In this document: piece after piece, positions 17,795 to 25,670 of the stretch
How the letters are laid out: each line of letters opens with the position of its first letter
Numbering within the stretch: the first letter of the stretch is position 1
From: Pseudomonadota bacterium
Lineage (GTDB): Bacteria; Pseudomonadota; Gammaproteobacteria; Burkholderiales; Burkholderiaceae_C
Direction: 5' to 3'
DNA: 34,454 nt
Assembly (NCBI GenBank): GCA_021841865.1
Contig: JAKCDM010000026.1
Span: 1-34,454 of the forward strand
The notes under the pieces: generated by a model
What the model was told of the DNA's origin: nothing
Databases searched by the model: none
The model's input: the letters and a program-made list of their open reading frames with translations, nothing else
Translations under genes and position numbers: made by a program

Positions 17795-17819
17795 CGCAGC
17801 TGCCGCCGTGGCAGCTGCG
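17795..17819 (+). terminator. Perfect 10-bp stem-loop between hydroxylase and porin genes
   Basis: CGCAGCTGCC, a five-base loop GCCGT, then GGCAGCTGCG form a perfect ten-base-pair stem, starting five bases after the stop of the molybdopterin subunit. No T-run follows (AACTTCCCC), so it may be a partial or Rho-assisted terminator, or an mRNA end-stabilising hairpin that sets a lower or separate level for the porin. Confidence 0.45.
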
Positions 17820-17962
17820 AACTTCCCCCATCGACAGCAATGTCCGCCGCGACGCGTCGCGCGGGCGAGCTGCCACCTGCGCGGCGGATGCGACGAGTGG
17901 CCGTCGCGAGCTCGGCCGGAACGGCCTGTCATGCCAAGCACCACAACCCAGGAGACATGTTC

Positions 17963-19027
17963 ATGCAAACCAGGAATCTTCTCGCCCTGGCGATCGGCGC
18001 CGTCAGCCTGAGCGGACCTTCCGCGCAGGCTGCCACCGCCACGCTGTACGGGACCATCGATCTCGCCGTGGAGCACTTCGACAACGGAGCGGGAGCTCGC
18101 ACCCTTCTCGGCAACGGCGTGCTCAACCCCAGCGTGATCGGTTTTCGGGGCCAGGAGTCCCTGCAGGGAGGAACGCAGGCGTTCTATCAGCTCGAAACCT
18201 CGCTGTGCGCCAACGGCAGCGGTGCCGGCGCGACGACCTTGTCACAGGAGTTCTGCGGCCCGGGCTTCATGGGCCGCACGAGCGTGCTCGGCCTGCGGGG
18301 CAACTGGGGCTCGCTGACCGCCGGCCGCATGTTCACCCTCAGCAACAACGATTTCTATGCCATCGACCCGCTGCACAGCGATTCGATCAGCCCGTTCGGC
18401 AACAACAACGTTGCGGGAATCGGCGAGGAAGTGTGGGCCAGCCAGGCCATCGAGTACCGCTCGCCGAGCTGGCGCGGCTGGAATGTCGCCGGCCTGTACC
18501 AGTTCGGCGGCGGGCTCGGCCTGCAGCGCACCACCGGCGGCTACAACCTCCACCTCGGGTACGCGCGGGGACCGTGGTACGCCGGCACCGACTACGAAGT
18601 CCAGTACACGCAGACCGGCGCGGCCGCAGTGCGCCACGGGATGGCCGTGCTGCGCTATGACTTCGGTGTGGCGCGCCTCGCGGGCTACGTGGCGCGCAAC
18701 CGCCCCGACCCCTCCAGCGGCAACCCGCGCCTCGATGCCTACGCGCTGACGGCCAGCATCCCCCGCGGGGCCTGGACCTTGATCGGTGAGATCGCCGTGC
18801 AGCACGACCGCAGCTCCTCGCGCGCCGACACCCGGCAGTACGACCTCGGGGCCATCTACGCGCTTTCACCCAGCACCAGGCTGTACGGTGTGCTCGCGCG
18901 CAGCAGCCATTACGCGACCTTCTCCAACATCGTCGACGCATTCGGCAACAACAGCGCCCCCACCCTGTCGGGCGAAACCGGGGCGGCGTCCAGCGCCCTG
19001 GCGCTGGGTCTCGAAGTGAATTTCTAG
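17963..19027 (+). CDS. Gram-negative porin
   Basis: A 354-residue outer-membrane beta-barrel of the betaproteobacterial general porin type. It has a signal peptide (NLLALAIGAVSLSGPSAQA, cleaved before ATATLYG), the first strand ATLYGTIDLAVEHF, the typical SVIGFRGQESLQGG and SVLGLRGNWGSLTAGR strands, and a terminal phenylalanine (LGLEVNF) required for assembly. The ATG at 17963 is preferred to the one at 17957 because AGGAGA (17950-17955) is seven bases away from the former and only one from the latter. A pair of cysteines (SLCANG and EFCGPGF) may form a loop disulfide. Its place between catabolic genes suggests it admits the substrate of the module. Confidence 0.9.
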   Translation: MQTRNLLALAIGAVSLSGPSAQAATATLYGTIDLAVEHFDNGAGARTLLGNGVLNPSVIGFRGQESLQGGTQAFYQLETSLCANGSGAGATTLSQEFCGPGFMGRTSVLGLRGNWGSLTAGRMFTLSNNDFYAIDPLHSDSISPFGNNNVAGIGEEVWASQAIEYRSPSWRGWNVAGLYQFGGGLGLQRTTGGYNLHLGYARGPWYAGTDYEVQYTQTGAAAVRHGMAVLRYDFGVARLAGYVARNRPDPSSGNPRLDAYALTASIPRGAWTLIGEIAVQHDRSSSRADTRQYDLGAIYALSPSTRLYGVLARSSHYATFSNIVDAFGNNSAPTLSGETGAASSALALGLEVNF

Positions 19028-19112
19028 TGCCCTGTCCCGCGGTCGCGCGAGCGAAGGGCGAGCGATCGACGGGACGAGACGCGAGGGCTGCAGGCCGGGC
19101 ACGCGGGGCGTC

Positions 19113-19141
19113 TTGCCGCGTTCCCACCCCTGCCCTATGCT
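19113..19141 (+). promoter_or_regulatory. Candidate sigma-70 promoter of the LysR gene
   Basis: TTGCCG (19113-19118) and TATGCT (19136-19141) are separated by exactly 17 bases, a fair match to the -35 and -10 elements. Transcription would begin near 19148, leaving a leader of about 80-100 bases before the LysR start. Confidence 0.4.
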
Positions 19142-19225
19142 GGTTTGCGCGCCGTGCCGGGCACAGGGGCCTCGCGGCGTCTTTTCCAGCTCGCCGCCAC
19201 GCGCGGCCTTTCTCGAGGACCTGGC

Positions 19226-20173
19226 TTGGACCTGCACCGCCTCAACGTCGACATGCGCCTGCTGCGCTATTTCAGCGTGCTGGCGGAAGAGCTGCATTTC
19301 GGCCGCGCCGCCGCGCGCCTGCATATCTCGCAACCTCCGCTGAGCCAGCAGATCAAGCTGCTCGAGCGTGACCTGCAGACCCAACTGTTCGTGCGAACCC
19401 ACCACCACGTGGAACTCACGTCGGCGGGTCGAATGCTCAAGGAGCAGGTGCGCTACGTGTTCGAGCAGTTCGACCGTGCGCTGACCCTGACCCGCCAGGC
19501 CGGGCGCGGCGAGGTCGGGCGCCTCGAAGTGGGCATGATCAGCTCGGTGATGATCGGCTTGATCACGCGCTCCCTCCAGATGTTCCAGGAGCGCTATCCG
19601 GGGGTGGACTGGCGCCTGCACGAACTCACCCCGATGGCGCAGATCGAGGCCCTGGAGGCCATGCGTATCGACGTCTGCTTCTTCCGCCTCGGCCATCAGG
19701 GAGCCGGCTTGCGCAACGAGTTGCTGATCTCGGAACCGGTGGCAGTGGCGCTTCCCGAACGTCACCGCCTGACGCGCTATGACTGTGTCGAACTCTGCGA
19801 GCTCGCGCAAGAACCCTTCGTGTCCTTCGAGTTGCAGCAATCGACCCTGGCCAAGGTGCTGCATCAGATCTGCATGGAGGCCGGCTTCGTGCCCCGCATC
19901 GTGCAGCAGGTCACCCAGGTGCAGACCCTGCTGTGCCTGGTACGGGGAGGATTCGGCGTGGCCTTGCTACCGGTGAGCGCCGAGTACACCAAGCCGCCGG
20001 GCGTGGTGTTCAGGCCCCTGAAGAACCAGGTACAGGAAGTTCCGCTGTACGCGATCTACCGCGACGAGGACGTCTCCCCCACGCTGGAACTGTTTCTACA
20101 GACGGTGCGCGAACTCGCGCGTCGCCACGCCCAGGTGGGGCCGGCGGAATTCGACGGACTCATCGCAGGCTGA
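19226..20173 (+). CDS. LysR-family regulator of the catabolic module
   Basis: A 315-residue LysR regulator of the CatM/BenM-like subgroup. The DNA-binding domain reads LRYFSVLAEELHFGRAAARL, then HISQPPLSQQIKLLERDL. An effector domain follows, with MISSVMIGLITRSLQMFQERYP and a C-terminal GGFGVALLPVS segment. Regulators of this subgroup usually respond to aromatic acids or ring-cleavage intermediates and activate catabolic operons. The TTG at 19226 is chosen because GAGG lies eight bases upstream; the ATG at 19253 gives a 306-residue protein with a more typical N-terminus but no ribosome site. It ends 26 bases before the convergent end of the six-gene operon, and is the best candidate to control both arms of the module. 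Confidence 0.88.
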   Translation: MDLHRLNVDMRLLRYFSVLAEELHFGRAAARLHISQPPLSQQIKLLERDLQTQLFVRTHHHVELTSAGRMLKEQVRYVFEQFDRALTLTRQAGRGEVGRLEVGMISSVMIGLITRSLQMFQERYPGVDWRLHELTPMAQIEALEAMRIDVCFFRLGHQGAGLRNELLISEPVAVALPERHRLTRYDCVELCELAQEPFVSFELQQSTLAKVLHQICMEAGFVPRIVQQVTQVQTLLCLVRGGFGVALLPVSAEYTKPPGVVFRPLKNQVQEVPLYAIYRDEDVSPTLELFLQTVRELARRHAQVGPAEFDGLIAG

Positions 20174-20199
20174 AGCCGCCGTGCGCGGCGGCCCCGCAG

Positions 20200-21597
20200 T
20201 CAGTCGGCCAGCAGGGCACGTACCCCGGCCGCAGCCTGCGCACGCAGGCTGCGCAGGTCGAGTCCGGGAATGCGTCCGTCGTCGACCACCACGCGCCCCT
20301 GCACCACGCTGTAGCGCACGCGCGTCGGCTCGCCGGCCGTCACGGGGGCCGAGGCCGGGTCGTGGAAACCCCAGAAGCGCGGGTGGTCGAGGTCATACAC
20401 CACCAGGTCGGCACACATACCCGGCTCGATCAGGCCCACGGCCCCCAGGCCGAGGACCTGCGCTCCGCCGCGCGTACCCCAGTGCACGATATCCTCGACG
20501 GTCGTCGCCTGCGCGCCCTGGTTCGCGCGATGCACCAGCCATGCCATGTGCGCCTCGGCGAGCATGCTGCCGGATTCATTCGATGCCACGCCGTCGACGC
20601 CCAGGGAGATCGGCACTCCGGCGGCGGCCAGTTGCGGCACCGGAGCGATGCCACTGCCCAGGCGTGCGTTGCTGACGGGACAGTGCGCGATGCCGGTGCC
20701 GCTTTGCGCCAGCAGGCGGATTTCCTCCTCCTGCAGGTGCACCAGGTGGGCGAACCAGACGTCCTGGCCCAGCCAGTCGTGGCGCGCGACGAATTCCACG
20801 GGAAGACAGTCGTGGTGCTCGCGACACCAGCTCACGTAGCCCATGCTCTCGGACAAGTGGCTGTGCAGCCGCACGCCCAGGCTGCGAGCGTGGGCGGCGA
20901 GTTCGCTCAGCAGCGACGCCGGAAGCGAATAGGTCGGAGTGGTCGGCGCCAGCACCACGCGGCGCATGGCATCTTCGCCGGCCTCGTGGTAGCTGCGGCA
21001 CAGACGCTCGATGTCCATGAGCATCTCGGCCTGCGACTCGGGAGCCAGCGCCGTGCGCGAAAAACCCGGATGGCTGCCCGCCGCTTCGATCGCTCCGCCT
21101 CTGCACAGCACGAAACGCATGCCGAATTCCTGGGCCACGTCGAACAGCACGTCGCCACTGTCCTTGGTGCCGCCGCCGTGGTAGAGGTAGTGGTGGTCGG
21201 CGCAGGTGGTGGCCCCCGAAAGCAGCAATTCGGCCATGCCCAGGCGTGCCGCCACCCGCACGAGATCGGGGGTGAACCTGGCCAGTCGCGGATACGGCAC
21301 GCTGGCCAGCCACTGCGCCAGCGGCTGGTTGATTCCCGACGGGACGGCCTTGAGCAGATTCTGGAACAGGTGGTGATGGGTGTTGACCCAGCCGGGAGCA
21401 ACCACGCAGCCGCGGGCATCGAGTACCCGCTCGGCGGGCAGGGCCCGCAACATCGGGGCGACCTCGAGGATTCGTCCGCCCTGGACCCGGATGTCCAGGC
21501 TCCCTGCCCGGGCAGCCGCACCGGGACGGCCGCTGAGCACGGCGTCTGCGCCCCGAATCAGCAGGCTGGGCACGCCTTCCTGCGGCTTGGCGTTCAT
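20200..21597 (-). CDS. AtzB / 8-oxoguanine deaminase-like amidohydrolase
   Basis: A 465-residue zinc amidohydrolase of the COG0402 deaminase group. The HxH metal motif is in NTHHHLF (His74-76). Then come [38 protein letters not shown] and [11 protein letters not shown], which supply the remaining metal and substrate residues. The DHHY and [12 protein letters not shown] segments are what I associate with 8-oxoguanine deaminase and with hydroxyatrazine ethylaminohydrolase (AtzB). It should remove an amino group from an amino-substituted N-heteroaromatic ring. The ATG at 21597 overlaps the stop of the CobW gene (ATGA), with GGAG upstream; a GTG three codons earlier is less likely. It is the last gene of the six-gene minus operon. 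Confidence 0.88.
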   Translation of the reverse strand: MNAKPQEGVPSLLIRGADAVLSGRPGAAARAGSLDIRVQGGRILEVAPMLRALPAERVLDARGCVVAPGWVNTHHHLFQNLLKAVPSGINQPLAQWLASVPYPRLARFTPDLVRVAARLGMAELLLSGATTCADHHYLYHGGGTKDSGDVLFDVAQEFGMRFVLCRGGAIEAAGSHPGFSRTALAPESQAEMLMDIERLCRSYHEAGEDAMRRVVLAPTTPTYSLPASLLSELAAHARSLGVRLHSHLSESMGYVSWCREHHDCLPVEFVARHDWLGQDVWFAHLVHLQEEEIRLLAQSGTGIAHCPVSNARLGSGIAPVPQLAAAGVPISLGVDGVASNESGSMLAEAHMAWLVHRANQGAQATTVEDIVHWGTRGGAQVLGLGAVGLIEPGMCADLVVYDLDHPRFWGFHDPASAPVTAGEPTRVRYSVVQGRVVVDDGRIPGLDLRSLRAQAAAGVRALLAD

Positions 21598-22607
21598 CGC
21601 AGGCACTCCAGCAGGCCCGTGCGCAGCGCGACCGAGTCGAGCCCGCGACCGATGAACACCAGCTTGCTGCGCCGCGCATCGTCACCCCAGGGTCGCGACA
21701 CCTTCCAGTCGACCATGCGGTGCACGCACTGCAGAACGTGGCGACGCGGATCGCCGTCGACAGCGACGATGCCCTTGATACGATACAGGCAGTCGCCCTG
21801 GCGCTCGAGCAGCTCGCCGATCCAGGACAGCAGCGCGTCGGCGTCGAACTCGGCTCGCGCGTCGACGCACACCGCCGCCACCTCGGGGTCGTGATGGTGC
21901 TCGTGCTCGTACCCGGCGTGCTCCAGCAGCGGCTCCAGCGGAGCCGTCGCGCTGTAGGCGCCGATGCCCAGGATCTGGTCCAGATCGACCTGGGCATGGC
22001 AGGAGTGCACGATCGGCGCGCTGGCGTTGAGGGCACGCAGGCGCTGCTCGAGTAGGCGCAGTTCCTGCTCGTCGGCGAGGTCGATCTTGTTGACCACGAT
22101 GCGGTCGGCGCAGGTGATCTGCGAGGCGGCCTGGTTGTCGGATCCGTCGAGCACCATCTCGTCGAGATGTGTGCCGATGTGGCGCGCGTCGACCAGCGTG
22201 ATGATGCCGTCGAGACTGACCCGCTCGGAGATCGGATCCTGGATGAAAAAGGTCTGCGCCACGGGATAAGGGTCGGCCAGCCCGCTGGTCTCGATCAGGA
22301 TGTGCTCGACCGGATCGGGACGCTGCGTGAGTTCGTGCAACACGCGCACCAGATCCTCGCGCACCGCGGCCACGCAGCACACGCATCCGTTGACCATTTC
22401 GTAGATCTCTTCCGTGGATTCGAGCACCAGGTCGCCGTCCACGCCAACCTCGCCGAACTCGTTCTCGATCACGGCAATGCGCCGTCCGTGAAACGTGGTC
22501 AGGATGTGGTTGAGCAGCGTGGTCTTGCCGGCACCGAGAAAGCCCGTCAGGATGGTGACGGGAATCTTGCGCGCTGCCTCGGGCATTGCTTGAGTCGATC
22601 GGGTCAT
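21594..22607 (-). CDS. CobW/ZNG1-family metallochaperone GTPase
   Basis: A 337-residue COG0523 GTPase. The P-loop is GFLGAGKTT (residues 22-30). The metal-binding CxCC motif is C75-V-C77-C78 inside [26 protein letters not shown] and VVNKIDL are the other G-protein signatures. A His-rich segment (HEHHHD, about residues 230-235) sits before the C-terminal CobW_C domain. Family members deliver zinc or cobalt to client enzymes. It overlaps its upstream gene (UbiX-like) and its downstream gene (deaminase-like) by ATGA, so it is made in step with three metal-dependent amidohydrolase-fold proteins of the operon, the likely clients. No zinc-uptake genes are nearby, which argues against a simple zinc-starvation role. 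Confidence 0.92.
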   Translation of the reverse strand: MTRSTQAMPEAARKIPVTILTGFLGAGKTTLLNHILTTFHGRRIAVIENEFGEVGVDGDLVLESTEEIYEMVNGCVCCVAAVREDLVRVLHELTQRPDPVEHILIETSGLADPYPVAQTFFIQDPISERVSLDGIITLVDARHIGTHLDEMVLDGSDNQAASQITCADRIVVNKIDLADEQELRLLEQRLRALNASAPIVHSCHAQVDLDQILGIGAYSATAPLEPLLEHAGYEHEHHHDPEVAAVCVDARAEFDADALLSWIGELLERQGDCLYRIKGIVAVDGDPRRHVLQCVHRMVDWKVSRPWGDDARRSKLVFIGRGLDSVALRTGLLECLR

Positions 22608-23248
22608 GGGTTTTCTCCGCCAGGCTGCGCGGTCGCGGCATTGCACTTCGCGCAGCGGATACCGGCCACCTCCCCCCAGCGGAAAGCCAGGTCGGTGGGC
22701 AGGTCGAAAAGGTCCAGCACGCGGCCGAGCGTGTGGTCGATCATCGCGTCGAGATCGCGCGGGCGCGCGTAGAAGGCGGGCACTGGAGGCGCGACGATCC
22801 CGCCCATCTCGGTCACGCCGAGCATGTTGCGCAGGTGCGTGGCGGTGAGCGGCGTCTCGCGTGCCAGCAGCACGAGTCGGCGGCGCTCCTTCAGCGTCAC
22901 GTCCGCCGCGCGAGTCAGCAGATTGGACGACATGCCCTGGGCGATTTCGGCCAGGCTGCGCATCGAGCACGGCGCGACGACCATGCCGAGGGTGCGAAAG
23001 GATCCGCTGGCGATCGCCGCCGCGAGGTCGTCGGCCCGGTACCAGGTATGCGCCAACTGCTGCACGTCTGCCACCTTCAGCGAGCTTTCATGCAACAGGG
23101 TCAATTGCGCGCCGCGACTCATCACCACGTGGGATTGCACGCCGAGTGCTCGCAGGTGTTGCAGCAGGCGCACCCCGTAGATGGCCCCCGAGGCACCACT
23201 GATGCCGACGACCAGGCGCGGCGCAAGCTCATTCTCACGTGGCTTCAT
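22604..23248 (-). CDS. UbiX-like flavin prenyltransferase
   Basis: A 214-residue enzyme that attaches a dimethylallyl group to FMN to make prenylated FMN, the cofactor of UbiD enzymes. [11 protein letters not shown] (residues 15-25) is the FMN-binding motif. [20 protein letters not shown] and the basic segment [16 protein letters not shown], then [10 protein letters not shown], are family hallmarks. It is slightly longer than typical UbiX (about 190-200 residues) because of a C-terminal tail that contains a CxxC (CAKC). GGGAG precedes the ATG at 23248. It lies 29 bases after the UbiD gene and overlaps cobW by ATGA. As part of this operon it probably serves the adjacent decarboxylase rather than ubiquinone synthesis. 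Confidence 0.92.
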   Translation of the reverse strand: MKPRENELAPRLVVGISGASGAIYGVRLLQHLRALGVQSHVVMSRGAQLTLLHESSLKVADVQQLAHTWYRADDLAAAIASGSFRTLGMVVAPCSMRSLAEIAQGMSSNLLTRAADVTLKERRRLVLLARETPLTATHLRNMLGVTEMGGIVAPPVPAFYARPRDLDAMIDHTLGRVLDLFDLPTDLAFRWGEVAGIRCAKCNAATAQPGGENP

Positions 23249-23277
23249 GGCCGGACTCCCGCGGGACGATGGCGTGC

Positions 23278-24669
23278 TCACGGCTCGCGCCCGAAGCGCG
23301 CCAGCACGGCTTGCGCACGCGCCAGCGCGGCCTCGCCGATGCGTGCGCGCACGCCGTCGAACTGCGAACCGCGCGTGGCGTCGACTCCCATGCGAGAAGT
23401 CGTTCCGTCGGCTGACGAGGAAGGGTCGAGCGCGCTGCCCGGCAGGCCATCGACTACGAAAAGGTCCCGATGCGGCTGAAAGTGCGTCGCCATGGCCCAC
23501 AACACCTGGTCGTCGCGGGTGATGTCGACATCGGCGTCGACGGCCACCGCCGTCTTCACGTAGGGGTCCCACCCAAGAAGCGCCAGCAGCACCTGGCGTG
23601 CCTCGCCGTCACGCCTGGCTTCCAGCGACACGTAGCAGTGGAAATGCGTGCCCGACGTCGGGTAATGCAGCGCCTTGACGGCCGGAAAGCGCGCGCGCAG
23701 CTTCTCCGTCATCTCGGCCTCGCGAGGCAGGCGGGCCAGGTTGAGATGCTCGGCGCTGGCGCCTCCGGCGATGTCGACCAGCCAGGCGTCGCGACGTTGC
23801 AGGATGGCGTCGACGTGCAACACGTTGTTGGTCGAGCGCGACGACGAGTAGCCGGTGAACTCGCCGAATGGCCCTTCGTCCGCGCGCGCGGACGCGTCTA
23901 TGGTTCCCTCCAGCACGAATTCGGCGTGCGCCGGAACCAGGATTCCGTGGCGCGGCGTGGCCACCACGTCCAGCGCTTGCCCGAGCAATCCGCCGGCGAT
24001 GGCACGCTCGTCGCAGCCGTAGGGCACACGCGCGGAGGCGGCGAGGTTGACCATGGGGTGCGTGCCTATGACCATGGCCACCGGCAGTGCCTCGCCACGC
24101 CCGGCCGCCTGCTGCAGCATTCGCCACAGATCCCCGCGCGAGTGCAGGCTGGTCGCGAGCTCGTTGCGGGAGTGCAGCATCGAGCGGTGGTAGCTCAGGT
24201 TGGCCACCCCGGTCGTACGATCCTCGGCGATGATCAACGCGTTGGTCACGTAGGGGCCGCGGTCGGTCTCGAAGTGCCTCAGCATGGGCAGCTCGTGCAA
24301 GTCGACCGCATCCCCCTCGACCACCTGCTCGAGCACCGGTCCGTGTTCTACGACACGCGGCGGGATGGGCCGATTGGCACGCTGCTGATAGGCCTGATGC
24401 AGGCCGGCTGGCTCCACGCCGAACAGACGTGCCAGGCGCGTGCGCGAGGCGAATACGTTGCTGGCCACCGGAACCCGGCAGCCCCGCACGTTCTCGCACA
24501 GCAGCAGGGGATGCTGGTCGCGCGCCGCGAGCTCGTGGATCAGCGCGCTGACGTCCTGGTCGATGGACAGCTCCTGCCGCAGGGTCAGCACGTCGTCGCC
24601 GTGGGCCTCGCGATAGGCCTGGGCAAAGGCGTGAAAGCACTGCGTTCGAGAGTAGGCTGGTAGCTGCAT
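23278..24669 (-). CDS. UbiD-family prFMN-dependent decarboxylase
   Basis: A 463-residue member of the UbiD family, which reversibly decarboxylates unsaturated or (hetero)aromatic acids with prenylated FMN. The signature EGPFGEFTGY spans residues 265-274 and supplies the paired catalytic and cofactor glutamates (E265 and E270). NLSYHRSMLHSR (about 157-168) carries the conserved Arg region, and HFETDRGPYVTNAL and VIGTHPMVNLAA are further family segments. GGAGG lies five bases before the ATG. The substrate cannot be read directly. Family relatives act on furan, pyrrole, indole, vanillate and phthalate-type acids. Its neighbours here (NCS2 permease, Mo hydroxylase, deaminase) suggest a carboxylated N-heterocycle. 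Confidence 0.92.
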   Translation of the reverse strand: MQLPAYSRTQCFHAFAQAYREAHGDDVLTLRQELSIDQDVSALIHELAARDQHPLLLCENVRGCRVPVASNVFASRTRLARLFGVEPAGLHQAYQQRANRPIPPRVVEHGPVLEQVVEGDAVDLHELPMLRHFETDRGPYVTNALIIAEDRTTGVANLSYHRSMLHSRNELATSLHSRGDLWRMLQQAAGRGEALPVAMVIGTHPMVNLAASARVPYGCDERAIAGGLLGQALDVVATPRHGILVPAHAEFVLEGTIDASARADEGPFGEFTGYSSSRSTNNVLHVDAILQRRDAWLVDIAGGASAEHLNLARLPREAEMTEKLRARFPAVKALHYPTSGTHFHCYVSLEARRDGEARQVLLALLGWDPYVKTAVAVDADVDITRDDQVLWAMATHFQPHRDLFVVDGLPGSALDPSSSADGTTSRMGVDATRGSQFDGVRARIGEAALARAQAVLARFGREP

Positions 24670-24696
24670 GGTGCCTCCGGCGACTTGGCGTTGCGC

Positions 24697-25605
24697 TCAG
24701 CGCACGTAGGTGGCGTTCAAGCGCAGCTTCGCCTCGGCGAGGTCCCTGGGCGCGGGCGTGGGCTCGATGCCCACGAGGCGGGCTATGTTGTTGCCCAGGT
24801 AATCCTCGAGTCCCTCTTCGTCCAGGTTCATGCCCTGGGGCTCGGGCCTGCAAAGCACCTCGAGCTCGCGCAGCCACATGCCGGGTTCGTTCGGCGGCGA
24901 GTCGGTGCCGAATACGATCTTGTGTCGCGGCAGCTGGCGCGCGAACTCGACGATGCGTGACTGGAAGCACCACCCCGACTCGCAATAGACATTGGGCGTA
25001 TCCATGGCCATCCAGAATGCCTCGAATGAGTAGTTGCCTCCGGTCTGGATCCCGAAGTGGCCGATGATGAAGTTGACCATCGGGAACTCGCGGATGATCG
25101 GATAGAACATTGTCGGGATGGTGTACGGCCCGTCCCCGGTGTGGATCAGCACCACCACGTTGTACTTGGCGCACACCTTCATCGCCGGGCGCAGCCAGTC
25201 CAGCGCGCGGTCGGGGCGGTAGCCGTGCATGTTGGCGTGCAGCTTGAGCATCTTGAAGCCGTATTCGCGCACGTGGAACTCGAGTTCCGCGGCACCGTTC
25301 TCCGGACCCCAGCGCGGGTTGTAGGTGAAATTGCCGATGAAGCGATCGGGGTACTTCTGCGTCAACTCGGCGACATAGGCCATGTAGTCGCGAATGCCGT
25401 CGCGCCCGCGGCGGTTGCCGTCGCGGTAACCGGTGTTGCCCGGAGGCGGCTGGATGAAGCCCATGTCGATGCGGCGTGGCTTGCCGTTGATCATGTAGGG
25501 TCCGTCCATGAGCTTGAGCATGCGCTCGCCGGTGAACGGCTCGCCGGTGTGGCGCCAGGCCTCGTCGACCAGGTTGGTCGGATGCAGGTGGGTGTCGATG
25601 ATCAT
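24697..25605 (-). CDS. ACMSD-like amidohydrolase (intact metal site)
   Basis: A 302-residue TIM-barrel protein of the amidohydrolase_2 (ACMSD-related) family, whose members are metal-dependent decarboxylases or hydrolases/hydratases. The metal site looks complete: H6-L-H8 in IIDTHLHPT, K121-L-H123 in MLKLHANMH, H155 in LIHTGDGP, H183 in IIGHFG and D235 in VFGTDSPPNEP. GGAG lies eight bases before the ATG at 25605. It lies 65 bases downstream of a close paralogue (25671-26543), and more than half of aligned residues are identical by eye. A frame open to 25944 is a shadow; the ATG at the conserved IIDTHLH is the family start. The precise reaction is unknown. Confidence 0.88.
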   Translation of the reverse strand: MIIDTHLHPTNLVDEAWRHTGEPFTGERMLKLMDGPYMINGKPRRIDMGFIQPPPGNTGYRDGNRRGRDGIRDYMAYVAELTQKYPDRFIGNFTYNPRWGPENGAAELEFHVREYGFKMLKLHANMHGYRPDRALDWLRPAMKVCAKYNVVVLIHTGDGPYTIPTMFYPIIREFPMVNFIIGHFGIQTGGNYSFEAFWMAMDTPNVYCESGWCFQSRIVEFARQLPRHKIVFGTDSPPNEPGMWLRELEVLCRPEPQGMNLDEEGLEDYLGNNIARLVGIEPTPAPRDLAEAKLRLNATYVR

Positions 25606-25670
25606 GCGTGAACTCCAGGAGCCCGGCGCCATGCGCCGCGGGCGGTTTGGGGGCGGGCCGAGACGTTGAC

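Noticed and set aside
19145-19225. Extension of the second LysR protein to an ATG at 19145
   Set aside because: The added 27 residues are unlike any LysR N-terminus and the ATG would lie at the predicted transcription start; TTG 19226 or ATG 19253 fits better.
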